The notes beneath the pieces are model-generated. The model had not been told where the DNA came from, did no database searches, and saw only the letters and a list, made by a program, of their open reading frames with translations. The position numbers were made by a program, and so were the translations under genes. From positions 14,018,712-14,082,711 of the forward strand of contig OZ029915.1 in NCBI GenBank assembly GCA_964023275.1: a stretch of DNA of 64,000 nt, written 5' to 3'. The DNA is from Norana najaformis (Eukaryota > Annelida > Clitellata > Crassiclitellata > Hormogastridae). Shown piece after piece: positions 12,421-24,145 of the stretch. Numbering within the stretch: the stretch's first letter is position 1; every line of letters begins with the position of its first letter.

Positions 12421-13619
12421 GAAAATTCTTGAGAGCGATGACGTCAACACACGTCATGTAGGCTCTGGAAAACTCTTGTGTAAATTCGTGAGAAAATGAG
12501 AGCGAAAAGGCAACTAACGTCTTAGTATTACTGTGAAAATTGTGTGAACCTCGCATACCCCTGAAATGGTCTCGGGATCCCCAGGGGTCCCTGGTCAACA
12601 CTTTAAGAACCGCTGGTACAGGTATGCGTCAGACATGACGTCCACACTTTAGCTATATTTGAGACCTTTCTAGCATTGTCTTTAGGCTTAGGAAATTTAT
12701 AGACCGATTTGGTAATTTATTATGCCTTAGTGTGAGCCATCGTGCCCTGTCCTGTACCATGGCCTTTCCACAAAGTCTTACCAAGTATGCCGTATTTTTC
12801 CTTTTTACTATTTCTCCTCGACAGTATGCAGACATCGATTTTCCACAATTTAGCAGACTAAATTATACTGTGGGAATGCAGAGTAACCAACATTTCAGCC
12901 TTATACCAGAAATTTTATCTGGAAAGAAAGTCATCAATTTACTAGGAGGCTCTTGTGCAGCCGAGACACAGCAGAGGATACACTTTACTTTGCTCTGCGT
13001 AATAACTTATTCGAAGCCACCCGCAAAGTTTTTGGTGATGCAGAACTTTCAACAATTACATTTGTTAAATATACAGATCTGGCAAACGAAAAAACTTTTC
13101 ACACAAGTTTGCAATGTTGCTTAAACCTAGTGTGGTCCGAAGGAAGATAAGAGTGGCGCCACCAAAGCTCTAACTTCTGCGACGCCTAGCTTCAGAAATG
13201 ACAGAGTTAAATCAAGGATACAGTGTACGCTGTACTACTCTCTTAGATCTGAAAGGAATCTGCCGGTCAAGGAGCTCAGCTAAAGTGATCTGAAACTGAA
13301 GAGTCAGTTCAGTAACTGTTTATATAGGGGATATCCATAACAGAGATGCCAAAATATCACGCTTTAGTTTATTTATAACAATTTTAAGCCAAAGGGGCAA
13401 AATGTTTATAATTTGAAGGTGGTTTTAAATGGGAAGTAAAATTTTGAGAAGATGACAACATGATGTAAAAGGCAAGATTCAACAGAAGTAGCAGAATGAA
13501 ACGATTGTGAATCATAACTAGTTAGACATCCACTGTATGGCCTTTATTATGCTCAGGAAAGGTAATGAGCTGTTTCATGTCAAACCCTTCCAACATATCA
13601 AGAAATACTGAAGATCAGT
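12421..13619. other. intron sequence, nothing recognised
   Basis: Wnt7 intron 1. Short open frames occur on both strands but none shows a family motif. An isolated coding-like patch near 12960-13110 was not assignable. Confidence 0.5.
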
Positions 13620-14140
13620 GAATATAAATATTAAGCATGAACATGAATATTAAAGTCACCCACAATAATCATTTCAGAAGGACAGGAAATCAGATATTCA
13701 AGCAGTGAATGAAATTCACTAAGAAAGTCGGTCAAAGAGAGGGATGATGGTCGATAAATATTCACAAGCGACACCGATTTGTTGTCAGAAATGAGAGTAG
13801 CAACCAGGACTTCAAATGACTTGGGTGCAGGAATAGGCATAGTTAATTTACGCAGTGGGAGTTATGCCTTGAAAAAAACAAGTCCCCCACCTTTACCACT
13901 GCACCGAGGTTCATTTAGGATAGAGAAGTTTGGCAGATTGAGAGCAGAAATGAATGTCAATGTATAATTAGATTAAAGACAGGTCTCCTTGAGAGCAGGC
14001 ATATGAAAGGAATGCTCACAAAGAAAATTATGAAGGGCTGCAGTTTAATTTCGAAGAGAGCAAATGTTTAATTGACCTATATCCAGACTATTAAGTCTGA
14101 CTTGTTCAGGACTTATTTCAATATCATCAGCCAAAAGAAG
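13620..14140 (-). mobile_element. LINE endonuclease fragment
   Basis: Minus-strand reading gives the first half of an apurinic-type endonuclease: ALKETCL near 14010, RCSGKGGGLVFF near 13890, KSVSLVNIYRPSSLS near 13755 and MIIVGDFNIHV at about 13640. It stops abruptly after the GDFNIH motif, so the reverse transcriptase half is missing. A 3'-deleted copy. Confidence 0.7.
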
Positions 14141-14619
14141 CAACAGAAGCAGATACAAAGACAGCCGGCAGTCAAAGATGTTCTACACCAATTTGCGTTC
14201 AACCAGGAGGGAAATTAATGTTATTTAAGTTAATGTATCACATAGCTGCAGCAAGTATGCCTGAACTTAAAAAGCAGCACCAGGAGCCAGATAAGATGAA
14301 TGGGCTTGAGCCAAGCTCAAAAATAGACCAGACAGCAGCAATGCATGCGCAAATCCAGGCTCCACCAGATTTGGTAAGGATCAGGAACAGGAACAATATA
14401 CAGTATAAAAGCATGCAGTTTAATGAAGCAGCCATAATCACAAACAAAATCAGCAGTCACAGTGACAGAAATTATTACACAAGGAAAAGAAGCATAGCTA
14501 GTTTTAAAAGGCGTGACAGAAGCAAAGTGGACTTACTCCAGGCAAGTCCACAACAGACAGAATTTTTACCATAAACACGTGCCTTCAGACCCGACGCGAG
14601 TACCAACAACCACTGTGGA
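14141..14619. other. intron sequence, nothing recognised
   Basis: A + strand frame of 118 codons (14218-14574) and its antisense overlap here but show no family motif. I do not call a gene. Confidence 0.45.
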
Positions 14620-15200
14620 GCGCTTATATGGACCTAAAGGTCGCATTCGACTCGATTGATAGGGAGGCATTTCGGCGTTTACTTCGTAACTGGGGCCTCC
14701 CGGCCAAGTATACTGACACCCTGAGCTGTGTGCGAATAGAAGGAGAAACATCTAGGTTACAGTTCACAGTGGGGTACGACAGGGTGATCCGATGGCTCCA
14801 GACATCTTTGTGCCACAAGCAGACGAAACTGCAAAGCCCTTAGTCCATTGTAGCATTGTAAGGGGCCACTGTCGGGAAGAAGATCTTCGTAGATCCAGAT
14901 TATGCAGACGATGTCTGACTGCTGGCAGAAATAGCAGAGTTTTAACTCTTGTCGCTGGAAGTCAGGGGAAGGGAGGCCAAAGGATTTGGTATGGAGATTA
15001 ACTGGGATAAGACCAACATCCAGACCACTTCGGATTACCCACTTCGCCAGTTACTGTCAACGGTTGCAGGCGACAGATTGGAGGTTGTTGAGACCTTTAC
15101 TTCCTTCGGCAGCCAGATAATGTCCAGTGGTTTCAGCGAACAGGAGATCAAACATCTAATTGCATTGACAGGTGGGACAGAAGTAGGAAGAGCAAGAGGA
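14620..15200 (+). mobile_element. RTE-like LINE reverse transcriptase fragment
   Basis: A different LINE class: MDLKVAFDSIDREAFRRLLR then NWGLPAKYTDTLSCVRIEGE at 14628-14755, MAPDIF near 14792, DPDYADDV near 14895 in a shifted frame, and INWDKTNIQTTS then ETFTSFGSQI near 15000-15120. The order and the INWDKT and FTxxGSQI motifs fit RTE-type elements. At least two frameshifts and a small deletion before the active site. Confidence 0.65.
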
Positions 15201-15985
15201 GTAGCAGGAGAAGGAGGATAAGCACGGTTCAGAAAGCAACAGTCATTCTGTTCTTTGTTATCTGATTTTAAGCTATAGATTAGTGCATACTTATGCATTC
15301 TTAACTTAAGTCACTCAGCTTAACTTAAGTCACATAGCTCGCCAGCGTGCAGCTTTGATAGATTCATTATTGTGAAATAGTCTGGATGTTAATTTTGGAC
15401 ATAAGGAACCAGAGATCATCACATTAAAACACCGAGACAAGAACTTCCCGGCATCCATTGCATCAGCTGCTGATTGTGACTGCAAGAGAAGCTTTGGTTG
15501 ATGAAATTAGTTAGACCTGTGCCAGAGACGAATGTTCAGAGCGAGTGTGAATCAGTGGCTGGAGTTATAATCGTGCGGGTCAGTGGACCGTGCCGCACAC
15601 CTGTTTATACGGCTGGTTGGGTAGCCTACAATAACCTGTCTGCTTTCTTATGATATATGGCCATTGCAAATGCGAACCGAATGGCTCTAGACCCTTGTCG
15701 CATCAAGAACTGACAAACAGGAGGACTGCGCCTTTCATTGGTTGGCCCTATGTAGGTTACATGTGACACATGCATTAATTTTAATTTTTGTTCACATGAA
15801 CTATGTCGACTGCAATAAAGTCTCCAAGTCCTAATTCCAGACCCTCTTAACGCCATCAAGCAGCTTTCTATGGAATGTCATGGAATTGCGGAATATAAAT
15901 GTATCACTCACTCAGAGGAAGTGCTTTGCAGAGAAAGTTTACTAGAAAATTTCTCCTTCACTAGTAAAATTATCTTCATTGGGAA
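15201..15985. other. intron sequence, nothing recognised
   Basis: No motif or array identified. A 77-codon - strand frame (15626-15859) lacks recognisable features. Confidence 0.45.
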
Positions 15986-16335
15986 GTATCTTCTTCCTTC
16001 TGGCTGGAATTAATCCCTCCTAGGACAGGGGTCAGCCACACGAATCCTTTTCCATTTGTTTATGTCTTCAGTATCTTCTTTCTTCAATCTGAGGAGCATT
16101 AGTTCTTGCTGAATGATGTCTTCCCATCTCTTCTTTTGTCGTTCACGACTGCGGCGTCCGTAAACCTCTGTTGTCATAATTCTTTTAATGCAGTTTTCCT
16201 CTTCTCTCCTCATCACATGACCGTACCATCTCAACCTGGCTTCTCGTACCTTGTCAGATATACATGCCACTCCCAATTTCTCTCTGATATACTCATTCCT
16301 TTTCTTGAAGTATATTCCTCATTTACTTGCTTCAC
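15986..16335 (-). mobile_element. RTE-like LINE, C-terminal end
   Basis: Minus-strand frame: RNEYIREKLGVACISDKVRE then ARLRWYGHVMRREEENCIKR, GRRSRERQKKRWEDI and a final WKRIRVADPCPRRD. The LRWYGHVxRR and KKRWxD blocks are hallmarks of the C-terminus of RTE/BovB-like reverse transcriptases. The frame from 16276 to 16010 is uninterrupted. It is on the opposite strand to the 14620-15200 fragment, so they are separate insertions. Confidence 0.7.
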
Positions 16336-16640
16336 TGCTCCCTAATCTAGTCTAATCTAATCTTATGTTTCCTGTAGCTACGTTATCATAACGCACAAGG
16401 CATCATCGGTCGATGGTCACTTCAAGTGAACCATGTAGTCAAATATCGAAATCCGAAACCAGAAGTCAAGCTTCAGTGGTTAGGCAAGTTGAAAAGATAA
16501 GCCTTAAGTTTCGTTCTGAATGTCATGGAAAAACCAGACAGAAGGCAAAGAACTGGACGTTGAATTCCAAAGCCCCTGGGTCAGCCACTGAGAGAACACG
16601 CAAGAGCCCAACACTGTTTTAGTGCCAAACACAAGAGTCA
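16336..16640 (-). mobile_element. CR1/L2-like LINE 3' end
   Basis: Minus-strand ending gattagattagactagattag at 16340 preceded by the conserved 'ccatcgaccgatgatgccttgtgc' type sequence seen also at 12350, 39435 and 47100. Remnants of the terminal ORF block (ALGxWNS) near 16575. Confidence 0.6.
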
Positions 16641-17504
16641 AAGTGTCCAGTAATAGAGTCACACTTTTCTGGTATGATGGGTGAGCAAGGTCTTTCTTCC
16701 ACTGGCTGCTTCAACCATAAAATCTTCCTGTCTCTTCTACCTTTTCTTGACATTGCTTTGTTCAGTTAGTAAATATGTAGTTCTCGGCAGAAGTATTTGC
16801 CAGTGCAACAGCTTATTCTCAAGAAAATAATCATTTATACATCATACAATGCCAGGTAAAAAATAAACAAGAATTAAATGACTTCACCCAGCCACTGTAC
16901 TATTGACTATATACTTTGCAAGAATGATTCGATTAATTATACATGACCGTAGCCTACATGATAAGTAGTTTTATGGAGATGAAGCCTTAAGCTGGCTGAC
17001 TGAAAATTAAAGAGAAGACTGCAATGCCTTGGCTTCTTGGCCAAACGTTTCGTACTACTGTAACTTTTCTGGCTCTGCCGCTGTCCGCTGCTTTCACTCT
17101 TTTTTCCATCCTGCACTTTCAAAGTTAAAGCAACTCTTAATGTCATCTGTGAAGTTCGTCAAAGCTCTATAACTTATCTTCTTCGCTTTTCGTTAACCTC
17201 TACACTACCTCGATGAGTTTACTCACTTCATTTGATCTTCACGGCTATACTAACAACATTCAGTTCTTTATTTCTTTTCTCCAAACTGTTTCCATGATTC
17301 TGGTTCTCATCGTCTGCTCAATACGTACCGTCCATTGACTGGATTTACTCAGAGTTCCTCTACTTTAACTACTGTAACAATTAAATCAAACATATCGTCG
17401 GTCCACGCAATCCACTCGAGAATATTCCCGAAACTAACTGTATCTCTCGTCTAATGCTTCCACGCAGTTCATTCATTACTGTGCAGATCTGCGGCCATAT
17501 CGGT
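16641..17504. other. intron sequence, nothing recognised
   Basis: Wnt7 intron 1, no family motif or tandem array seen. Confidence 0.45.
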
Positions 17505-19055
17505 CGTTGACTGATTTTGCGTCGTTTTCTCGGATTACGTTGTCCAAACGTGAAATTTGTTTGATAATTCTGGCAGTTGAACTTTCCCTGTTGCCGAGTC
17601 TGCGTGTCGGAACTAATTTTCGTTTTCAACACGGATTTACTGCCTTCGGACGGGTTTTGTTGTATGCTATCGTGACTCTATGTGACTGGAATGGTTCGTC
17701 TACAGAGTCTACAGAGGGGATGGTTCATCTACAGAGTCTACAGAGGGGATGGTTCATCTGCAGAGTCTACAGAGGGGATGGTTCATCTGCAGAGTCTACA
17801 GAGGGGATGGTTCATCTGCAGAGTCTACAGAGGGGATGGTTCATCTGCAGAGTCTACAGAGGGGATGGTTCATCTACAGAGTCTACAGAGGGGATGGTTC
17901 ATCTACAGAGTCTACAGAGGGAATGGTTCATCTGCAGAGTCTACAGATGGGATGGTTCATCTGCAGAGTCTACAGAGGGGATGGTTCATCTACAGAGTCT
18001 ACAGAGGGGATGGTTCATCTGCAGAGTCTACAGAGGGGATGGTTCATCTGCAGAGTCTACAGAGGGGATGGTTCATCTACAGAGTCTACAGAGGAGATGG
18101 TTCATCTGCAGAGTCTACAGAGGAGATGGTTCATCTACAGAGTCTACAGAGGGGATGGTTCATCTACAGAGTCTACAGAGGGAGTGGTTCATCTACAGAG
18201 TCTACAGAGGGGATGGTTCATCTGCAGAGTCTACAGAGGGGATGGTTCATCTGCAGAGCCTACAGAGGGGATGGTTCATCTACAGAGTCTACAGAGGGGA
18301 TGGTTCATCTGCAGAGTCTACAGAGGGAGTGGTTCATCTACAGAGTCTACAGAGTGGATGGTTCATCTGCAGAGTCTACAGAGGGGATGGTTCATCTGCA
18401 GAGTCTACAGAGGGGATGGTTCATCTGCAGAGCCTACAGAGGGGATGGTTCATCTACAGAGTCTACAGAGGGGATGGTTCATCTACAGAGTCTACAGAGG
18501 GAATGGTTCATCTACAGAGTCTACAGAGGGGGACAGAATTCCAGCTAGATTGTCAAGCCTCGGACTTATGCTGTCTACGCTGGGAAATCTTGGATTTAGT
18601 GGAATAAGGACGTGAGAGTCTTTCGGGCGACAACCTTCAAGCTACCGGCCGGCGGGCCATAATTGCCTGTCTGACGCATACCCATCGGTTCGAGGAATAT
18701 TCGGACGCTTCGTCATCTTCCATCTACGAGGATTGCTGAGCGGTGAGCCAACCGTGAGCCATCGGCAGCCGATCACATCGTATATCGCTCTTCCTCGTCC
18801 TCGATGCTACGTGTTTCAGAAACTCTGAACACATTCTGTCATCATTCAACTCCAGTTGGACATCCATTAGTAATGTTGTGCTTGTGTGCGCGGGCTGGCC
18901 ACTGGTGACTCTTCCAGTTATCCGAACAATGTTTACTAACGGATGGATGTTCTATTCTTAATAAAAGTAAACATCGTTAAGGCAAGCGCCTCTTATGATT
19001 AGTTTTTCTTGAAGCGGCGCTATAGAAATTTCTGATTACAATTACAATTACAACT
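17505..19055 (+). mobile_element. retroelement copy A, with internal minisatellite
   Basis: Outside its minisatellite this matches 23355-24145: both carry the gttgccgagtctgcgtgtcg stretch, a shared ccggccggcggg stretch, and an identical-looking 3' end (tctgattacaattacaatta). The 3' tail also resembles the LINE ends at 30240 and 55130, so this may be a non-autonomous partner of that LINE. The body is GC-rich and shows no reverse transcriptase motif. Copy B has the tacagaggg site once; copy A has 29 units there. Confidence 0.6.
17691..18531 (+). repeat. 29-bp minisatellite, 29 units
   Basis: Counting the atggttc start of each unit gives exactly 29 units of 29 bp, with substitutions (ctacag or ctgcag; gggatgg, gagatgg or gaatgg) but no length change. 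Because 29 is not a multiple of 3 and no unit contains a stop, all three forward frames stay open for about 860 bp. Those frames are not genes. It lies inside retroelement copy A. Confidence 0.95.
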
Positions 19056-19185
19056 CCTTCGTTTATTCGTTCGTTCACTCGTTCATTTTTTGTTCGTTCG
19101 GTTGCTCAGTTCATTTACTCGTTCGGTCGGTTGGTCGTTCATTAAATTGTTGATTCGTTTGTTGGTTCGTTCGTTCGTTCATCGG
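19056..19185. repeat. imperfect TTCG repeat
   Basis: Run of ttcgttcg, ttcattc and ggtcggttgg tetranucleotides following the end of the retroelement copy. From 19190 to 19740 I see nothing beyond short AT-rich triplet runs. Confidence 0.7.
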
Positions 19186-19740
19186 AAGTTCTCTGCTTTA
19201 CCACAAATTCTACTCTGCAGTATCAGTGTGGCGAAATCATTTTCGACCAAACTTCCTATAATAATACTAATAATATTATGCTAATAAATACCAATACTAA
19301 TATTATTAGCAAAGTATCAGTATGTTATTGTAGTCAAAAGTAATAATGGATGTCAGGTTCGCAGTGAATCACCACTGGATGTATAAATCTGATACTGATA
19401 CTGTTACTGTTATTAATACCAATACTAATATGGTACCAATACCAATACGAATACGCCTACAGTACGTTGTTACTCGTGCCGATCTTAGCTACACTGGACA
19501 GCAAGTGACAGCGTCAAACAGGAACGCCAAAATGGACGCCGCTAAAGCTGATTACCAACAGGGCATCCAATGCAAACAACATTGCCTAATATTATATAGT
19601 CTATGTGCGCTTTAAAAATTGACATTTTGGGTTTCCCAGAGGTCTGATCGCTGAGCAGTTACACAGTAATATATGTCCTAAATGTTTAAAATTTCATTCC
19701 ACTTTTTAAAGTATGCCAAAAATAAGGGTCACTGTCTACT

Positions 19741-20000
19741 GGCCTAGTTAGCTACATCGGTAAATGCGTACGCCATGGAAGCCTCTATGTATGAGGATCC
19801 CCGGTTGGCGTCCCGAACGTGACTTATTTCAGAGATATAAATCTCGGGCTAGTACGGTCCGTGCACGGGGACCTTAAATGGCGTGGCACCCGTTCAAAGA
19901 GGCAACCGTGGTGAAGGACCTCACCTGATAAATTCATTAAAAATGAGCAAGGTCGAGGCCATACTATCGCTACATAAAACATATACATTTATGTCTGCTG
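19741..20000 (+). mobile_element. tRNA-derived SINE, copy 1
   Basis: Head GGCCTAGTTAGCTACATCGG resembles a tRNA A box; CGGTTGGCGTCCCG at 19802-19815 is a degraded B box. It aligns over about 250 bases with the reverse copy at 37893-38139, where the B box reads GGTTCGCGTCCC. Shared 3' end: gctacataaaacatatacat. Lies in Wnt7 intron 1, sense. Confidence 0.75.
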
Positions 20001-20327
20001 ATACTGGACGATAGACTGTGTTCATAATCGTCGCTTTATATAAAAAAACAAAACTTGTTGGCAGATAATGATAATAGGCCTTCAGGCAGGACTCTGGCAA
20101 ACGTATAACAGACCTTAAAGTTTTGCATCTAAAACAAGAGCTCGTTTATAAATCGATAATTTTCGGAGAACCACTGAGCAATTCTTTGTGTTGTTCTTAA
20201 TTCTTAAGTGCCTTTCAATTTTCCTAATAATATCTGATCGAACACGATGACCTCTCCCTGTCTCTGCAGCTCTCTGTCTCTCTTGATGTCGCCGGTATCG
20301 AAAACAACCTTGAGTAGCCTAATAATT

Positions 20328-20510
20328 GTCAGTCAGTCAGTCAGTCAGTCAGTCAGTCAGTCAGTCAGTCAGTCAGTCAGTCAGTCAGTCAGTCAGTCAG
20401 TCAGTCAGTCAGTCAGTCAGTCAGTCAGTCAGTCAGTCAGTCAGTCAGTCAGTCAGTCAGTCAGTCAGTCAGTCAGTCAGTCAGTCAGTCAGTCAGTCAG
20501 TCAGTCAGTA
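20328..20510. repeat. (GTCA)n microsatellite, about 46 units
   Basis: Uninterrupted tetranucleotide array of 183 bp. The SVSQSVSQ open frames here are artefacts of the repeat. Confidence 0.98.
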
Positions 20511-20569
20511 TATGTCTGTCACAGAGGAAGAAAGGGAGGGAGCTAATGAGGCCGAAACCTATTCTGCTC

Positions 20570-20910
20570 ACAGTCTTAATGATGCCACGAACGGTAGCTA
20601 ATTATTTCGGTCTCAAATGAATGCAGACAATTAATTAGTATTAATATCGACTGAAATATTCAGACGCCGACGTTGCCGTATAGTGGGCCTAGGTGTTTAA
20701 GCAATTGGATGTCCATCTAATTATGTATCACGCAGAGGAACGTTGGAAGCAGCAGCCAGGGACAGCTGCGCTATAGACAGAGGAGGAGGGGCAGGTGAGG
20801 TCAGTGGCTGTCGGAGGTCAAAAGTGCATTTTGACCTCGCAATTAAATTACACCATTTAATTAATAATATGCTCGCTATCGGCCCTTGTTAAGTAAGCAT
20901 CACCATCCAC
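20570..20910. promoter_or_regulatory. candidate intronic enhancer of Wnt7
   Basis: A compact stretch with several TAATTA-core homeodomain sites (about 20595, 20630, 20718, 20840 and 20858), an E-box CAGCTG near 20763, and two AGGTCA half-sites (20798-20803, 20815-20820). The second forms a perfect 9-bp inverted repeat with TTTTGACCT ending at 20837. Density of sites in unique-looking sequence inside a developmental gene intron suggests a cis-regulatory element. This is inference only. Confidence 0.3.
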
Positions 20911-21039
20911 AGTATGACCAAACTGCATAATAAATTCATTTAGTAATGGCGTCAATTGGCTTTAACATTTCGGGGCACACAGCACTTTTCACGTTCCTCC
21001 GTAGGATTACACTTTTACATTTTGTGCTACATTTGAATA

Positions 21040-21135
21040 TTAATGATGACGATGATAATGATGATGATGACGACGACGATGATAATGATGACGACGAAGG
21101 ATGATGATGATGATGATGATGATGGTGATGATAGT
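21040..21135. repeat. GAT/GAC trinucleotide repeat
   Basis: Imperfect gatgatgacgacgatgat array. Confidence 0.9.
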
Positions 21136-22767
21136 AATTGATTCTCCGTTTGTTATTTTTATTGCTACTAATTCTTTTTGTTTTACTCCAAGCAATAACG
21201 TTTTCTAGATGTGCTGTATTATGCTAGAGTGAAGATCGATCTGGAGGAATAGCTAGTCTTCGCTGTTAGGCCCTCAAAGGTGTCACATCAGCCAAATGCG
21301 TAGAAATTCTGGATGTTTAGTTAGGCTAGATGTTGTAACGGGAATTGAGTTTTCTTTAGTCTACCTTCGCTCATGCAAAGTAATATTCGATCGCAGCTCC
21401 AGTGCCACCAACAGAAACCTAACAGATCGGCTCGAGTCTGCCAAGATATCGATGACACTCCAGACCAGACAGCTGCACCTCATACCCCTGTACGATGGGA
21501 AAGACTCGTGCTGAATGGCCTTAAGCACTAATAGTGAAGTCTTACTTGGACCTGATAATGGCGTATGAACCCAACGTTGATGAACTTGAAATTCCTTCGT
21601 TGAGTCACGCAACAGGAGGTGAATAAAAAGAAGGAAGTCCACCAGCAGAAAAGCAAATGTTAACAAGGAAGGCCAGAGTAATGGTGTCAATCTGCGGTTG
21701 ACAGTTAAGCAGGGCTCCAAAGCTCCAAGGACAAACATGACTACTTCCATTCTCCATAGAAATTGCTAATTATCATTGTTTTCGCTGTTGTAGGCTTACT
21801 CAAGTTATGATATCTTTGTTAGGGTGGCCCCCTGAACATATGGCCAAATTTAAACTTAGAAATGTAACTGTCTTCCAACATTGGGATGTGTCATATGTCG
21901 AAAAACGTAACGAGCAAAATATCCTTGAAATCGGAAAATATTTATAGGTGGTCAAAAGCTGTAAACTCTCGACATGCAGCATTTTAGCGGTTTTATCGGA
22001 ATTTGACACGTCTTCACCACTACTCAACACATATGTTCTCACCAGAAAATTTCTTCAGTTGCATCTTTCTAGGCTAGGCTGTTAGAATATCAAATAGCTT
22101 AATCCAACAACATTTACTATATAACAGATATTTTATAAAAACGCATTTATTCAATCAGTCTTTTGTTTTATACTTCTCGGCTGATACTGAATACTTAAAT
22201 GGTGGAACGACGTGACCATGTCAATTAAATTTAACTTCAGTTATAAACTTAACTCGTGTCAAATTTCATTCAGTATTACTTTCAGTCAGCACAATATTCA
22301 GTTCTCCCAAACACAGCTGTCACCATGGCAACGATATTTCTACAAGGTACAAAAGTCTTTTAGCACAGTCGGGAAATTGTTGCTAATGTTCGCTGACGAC
22401 CGGCAGAAGAAACTGAAGTTGATTCTCTCCTTCAATTAACTTTTAGTTGAAATCCACGCTCACTGCGTTGATCTGTGCGCACCATGTCACTGTGTTGGTC
22501 GCTCCCTTAAGTTGGCGTTGGTAACCTGGCCTCTTCTGGCTACATTCGATCGCTAAACTTCGTAGTTCGATTTCTTTTTGTTGGCAGCAACTCCTGTAGC
22601 TAAAAAGCTCTGTCGAGTAGATTTTCGGAGTAGGTTATTGTAGGCAATCAACTCAACTGCCAAGACTAGAAAATATCTCTAATATCCCTCAACAGCCCAA
22701 TTAACTCGCTTCCTAGTCGTCACTCAGTTCACACATAGACCGCATACTACACAAACACACCTTAACT
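21136..22767. other. intron sequence, nothing recognised
   Basis: Wnt7 intron 1. A 129-codon - strand frame (21361-21750) shows no family motif and I do not call it. Confidence 0.45.
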
Positions 22768-22922
<155 letters not shown>

Positions 22923-23354
22923 GTAGGCCTACGAGCGCACAATATCAGCAGACCCTCACTCTTCACTGATTTAGCGCGACACTACTAAACTGAAACAAAT
23001 CGCATTAGCTACCGAAATTATCAGGCATCCTCGGCGTGTGATTAGGCCTAGGGATGCTATAAATGACAGAAGGTCAAGCCTCTCATGCCTCTGTCATTAA
23101 TGGTTGCTATAGCAGACTGAATATTAATTAATACAGAATATTTATTATCAAAACATAGAATAGATAATAGCCTACATAATTAAGCCTGTGTTCGAAAAGT
23201 CTAATGCTGGCCTAAACAGCAGCAGGTTAAAAGGACCTCTGACCCAAGATTTGCAAATAGGGGCCACGACATCCCTCCCTCTGTGTCGATTTGCTCTGGA
23301 TGAAGGATACAACAGTGTTATTCGTCAGTAGCCGGTCATTTGATCGTTGAAACT

Positions 23355-24145
23355 CTCCGTGACTGATTGTCGACGCCACTCCATGTTGGCCGCGTGGCTT
23401 TCTATGTGTCATTTTGACAGATTATATCGTCTAGCGTGGCATAAGCTCGATAATTTTCTGCAGTTTCGTTGCTTTCTGTTGCCGAGTCTGCGTGTCGGAA
23501 TTATTTTTCCTTTCCAACACGGATTTACTGCAATTCGGACGGTTTCTTTGCCTGCTTTCGTGACCTTCTGTGCCTGGAAGAGTCCACCTACAGAGGGGGG
23601 ACAGGCTTCCAGCTTGACTCTCGAGCCTCGGACCTTCAGACCATCTTAGGAACGGCTCTGACTGTCAGCCACGGAACGGTTCAACTAACTAACGGCTTAA
23701 CAACCTACCGGCCGGCGGGCGATGAATACCTGTCCGTCCTGCGTATATCCTTCGGATCGGGGAATATCTGAACGCCGCGTCGCTTTCCATCTGCGACGAA
23801 CTGTTGGACGGTGGGACAACCGCGTGCCATCGGCGGCGGATCACATCGCCCATCGTCGTTTCCTCATCCTCGACGCTACGTGCTTCAGGAACTTCGGGAC
23901 TTCAGAACATGCCACCATCTTTTAACTCTAGTTGGGAATCTGTTGGTATGGCTTTGCGTGTCTGCGCGAGCTTGCCATTGGTTACTCTTCTAGTTGTCTG
24001 AGCTATGTTCACTTACAGGATACTATTCTGTTCTTAATGACACTTAACATCATTAGTGACTTTTAACATCAAGTCTAGCGCAGTGAGCGCCACTGATTCT
24101 TAGAGAGGCGCTATACAAATTTCTGATTACAATTACAATTACTCT
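23355..24145 (+). mobile_element. retroelement copy B, without minisatellite
   Basis: Full-length partner of copy A at 17505-19055. The tacagagggg site that became the minisatellite occurs once (about 23589). GC-rich body, ending aggcgctatacaaatttctg then attacaattacaattac. No protein motif seen. Between 22920 and 23355 nothing is recognised. Confidence 0.6.

Noticed and set aside
17507-18615. Three long overlapping forward ORFs (366, 288 and 288 codons)
   Set aside because: All are translations of the same 29-bp minisatellite in three frames; no independent coding evidence.
20247-20601. SVSQSVSQ-rich ORFs
   Set aside because: Direct translation of the GTCA microsatellite.
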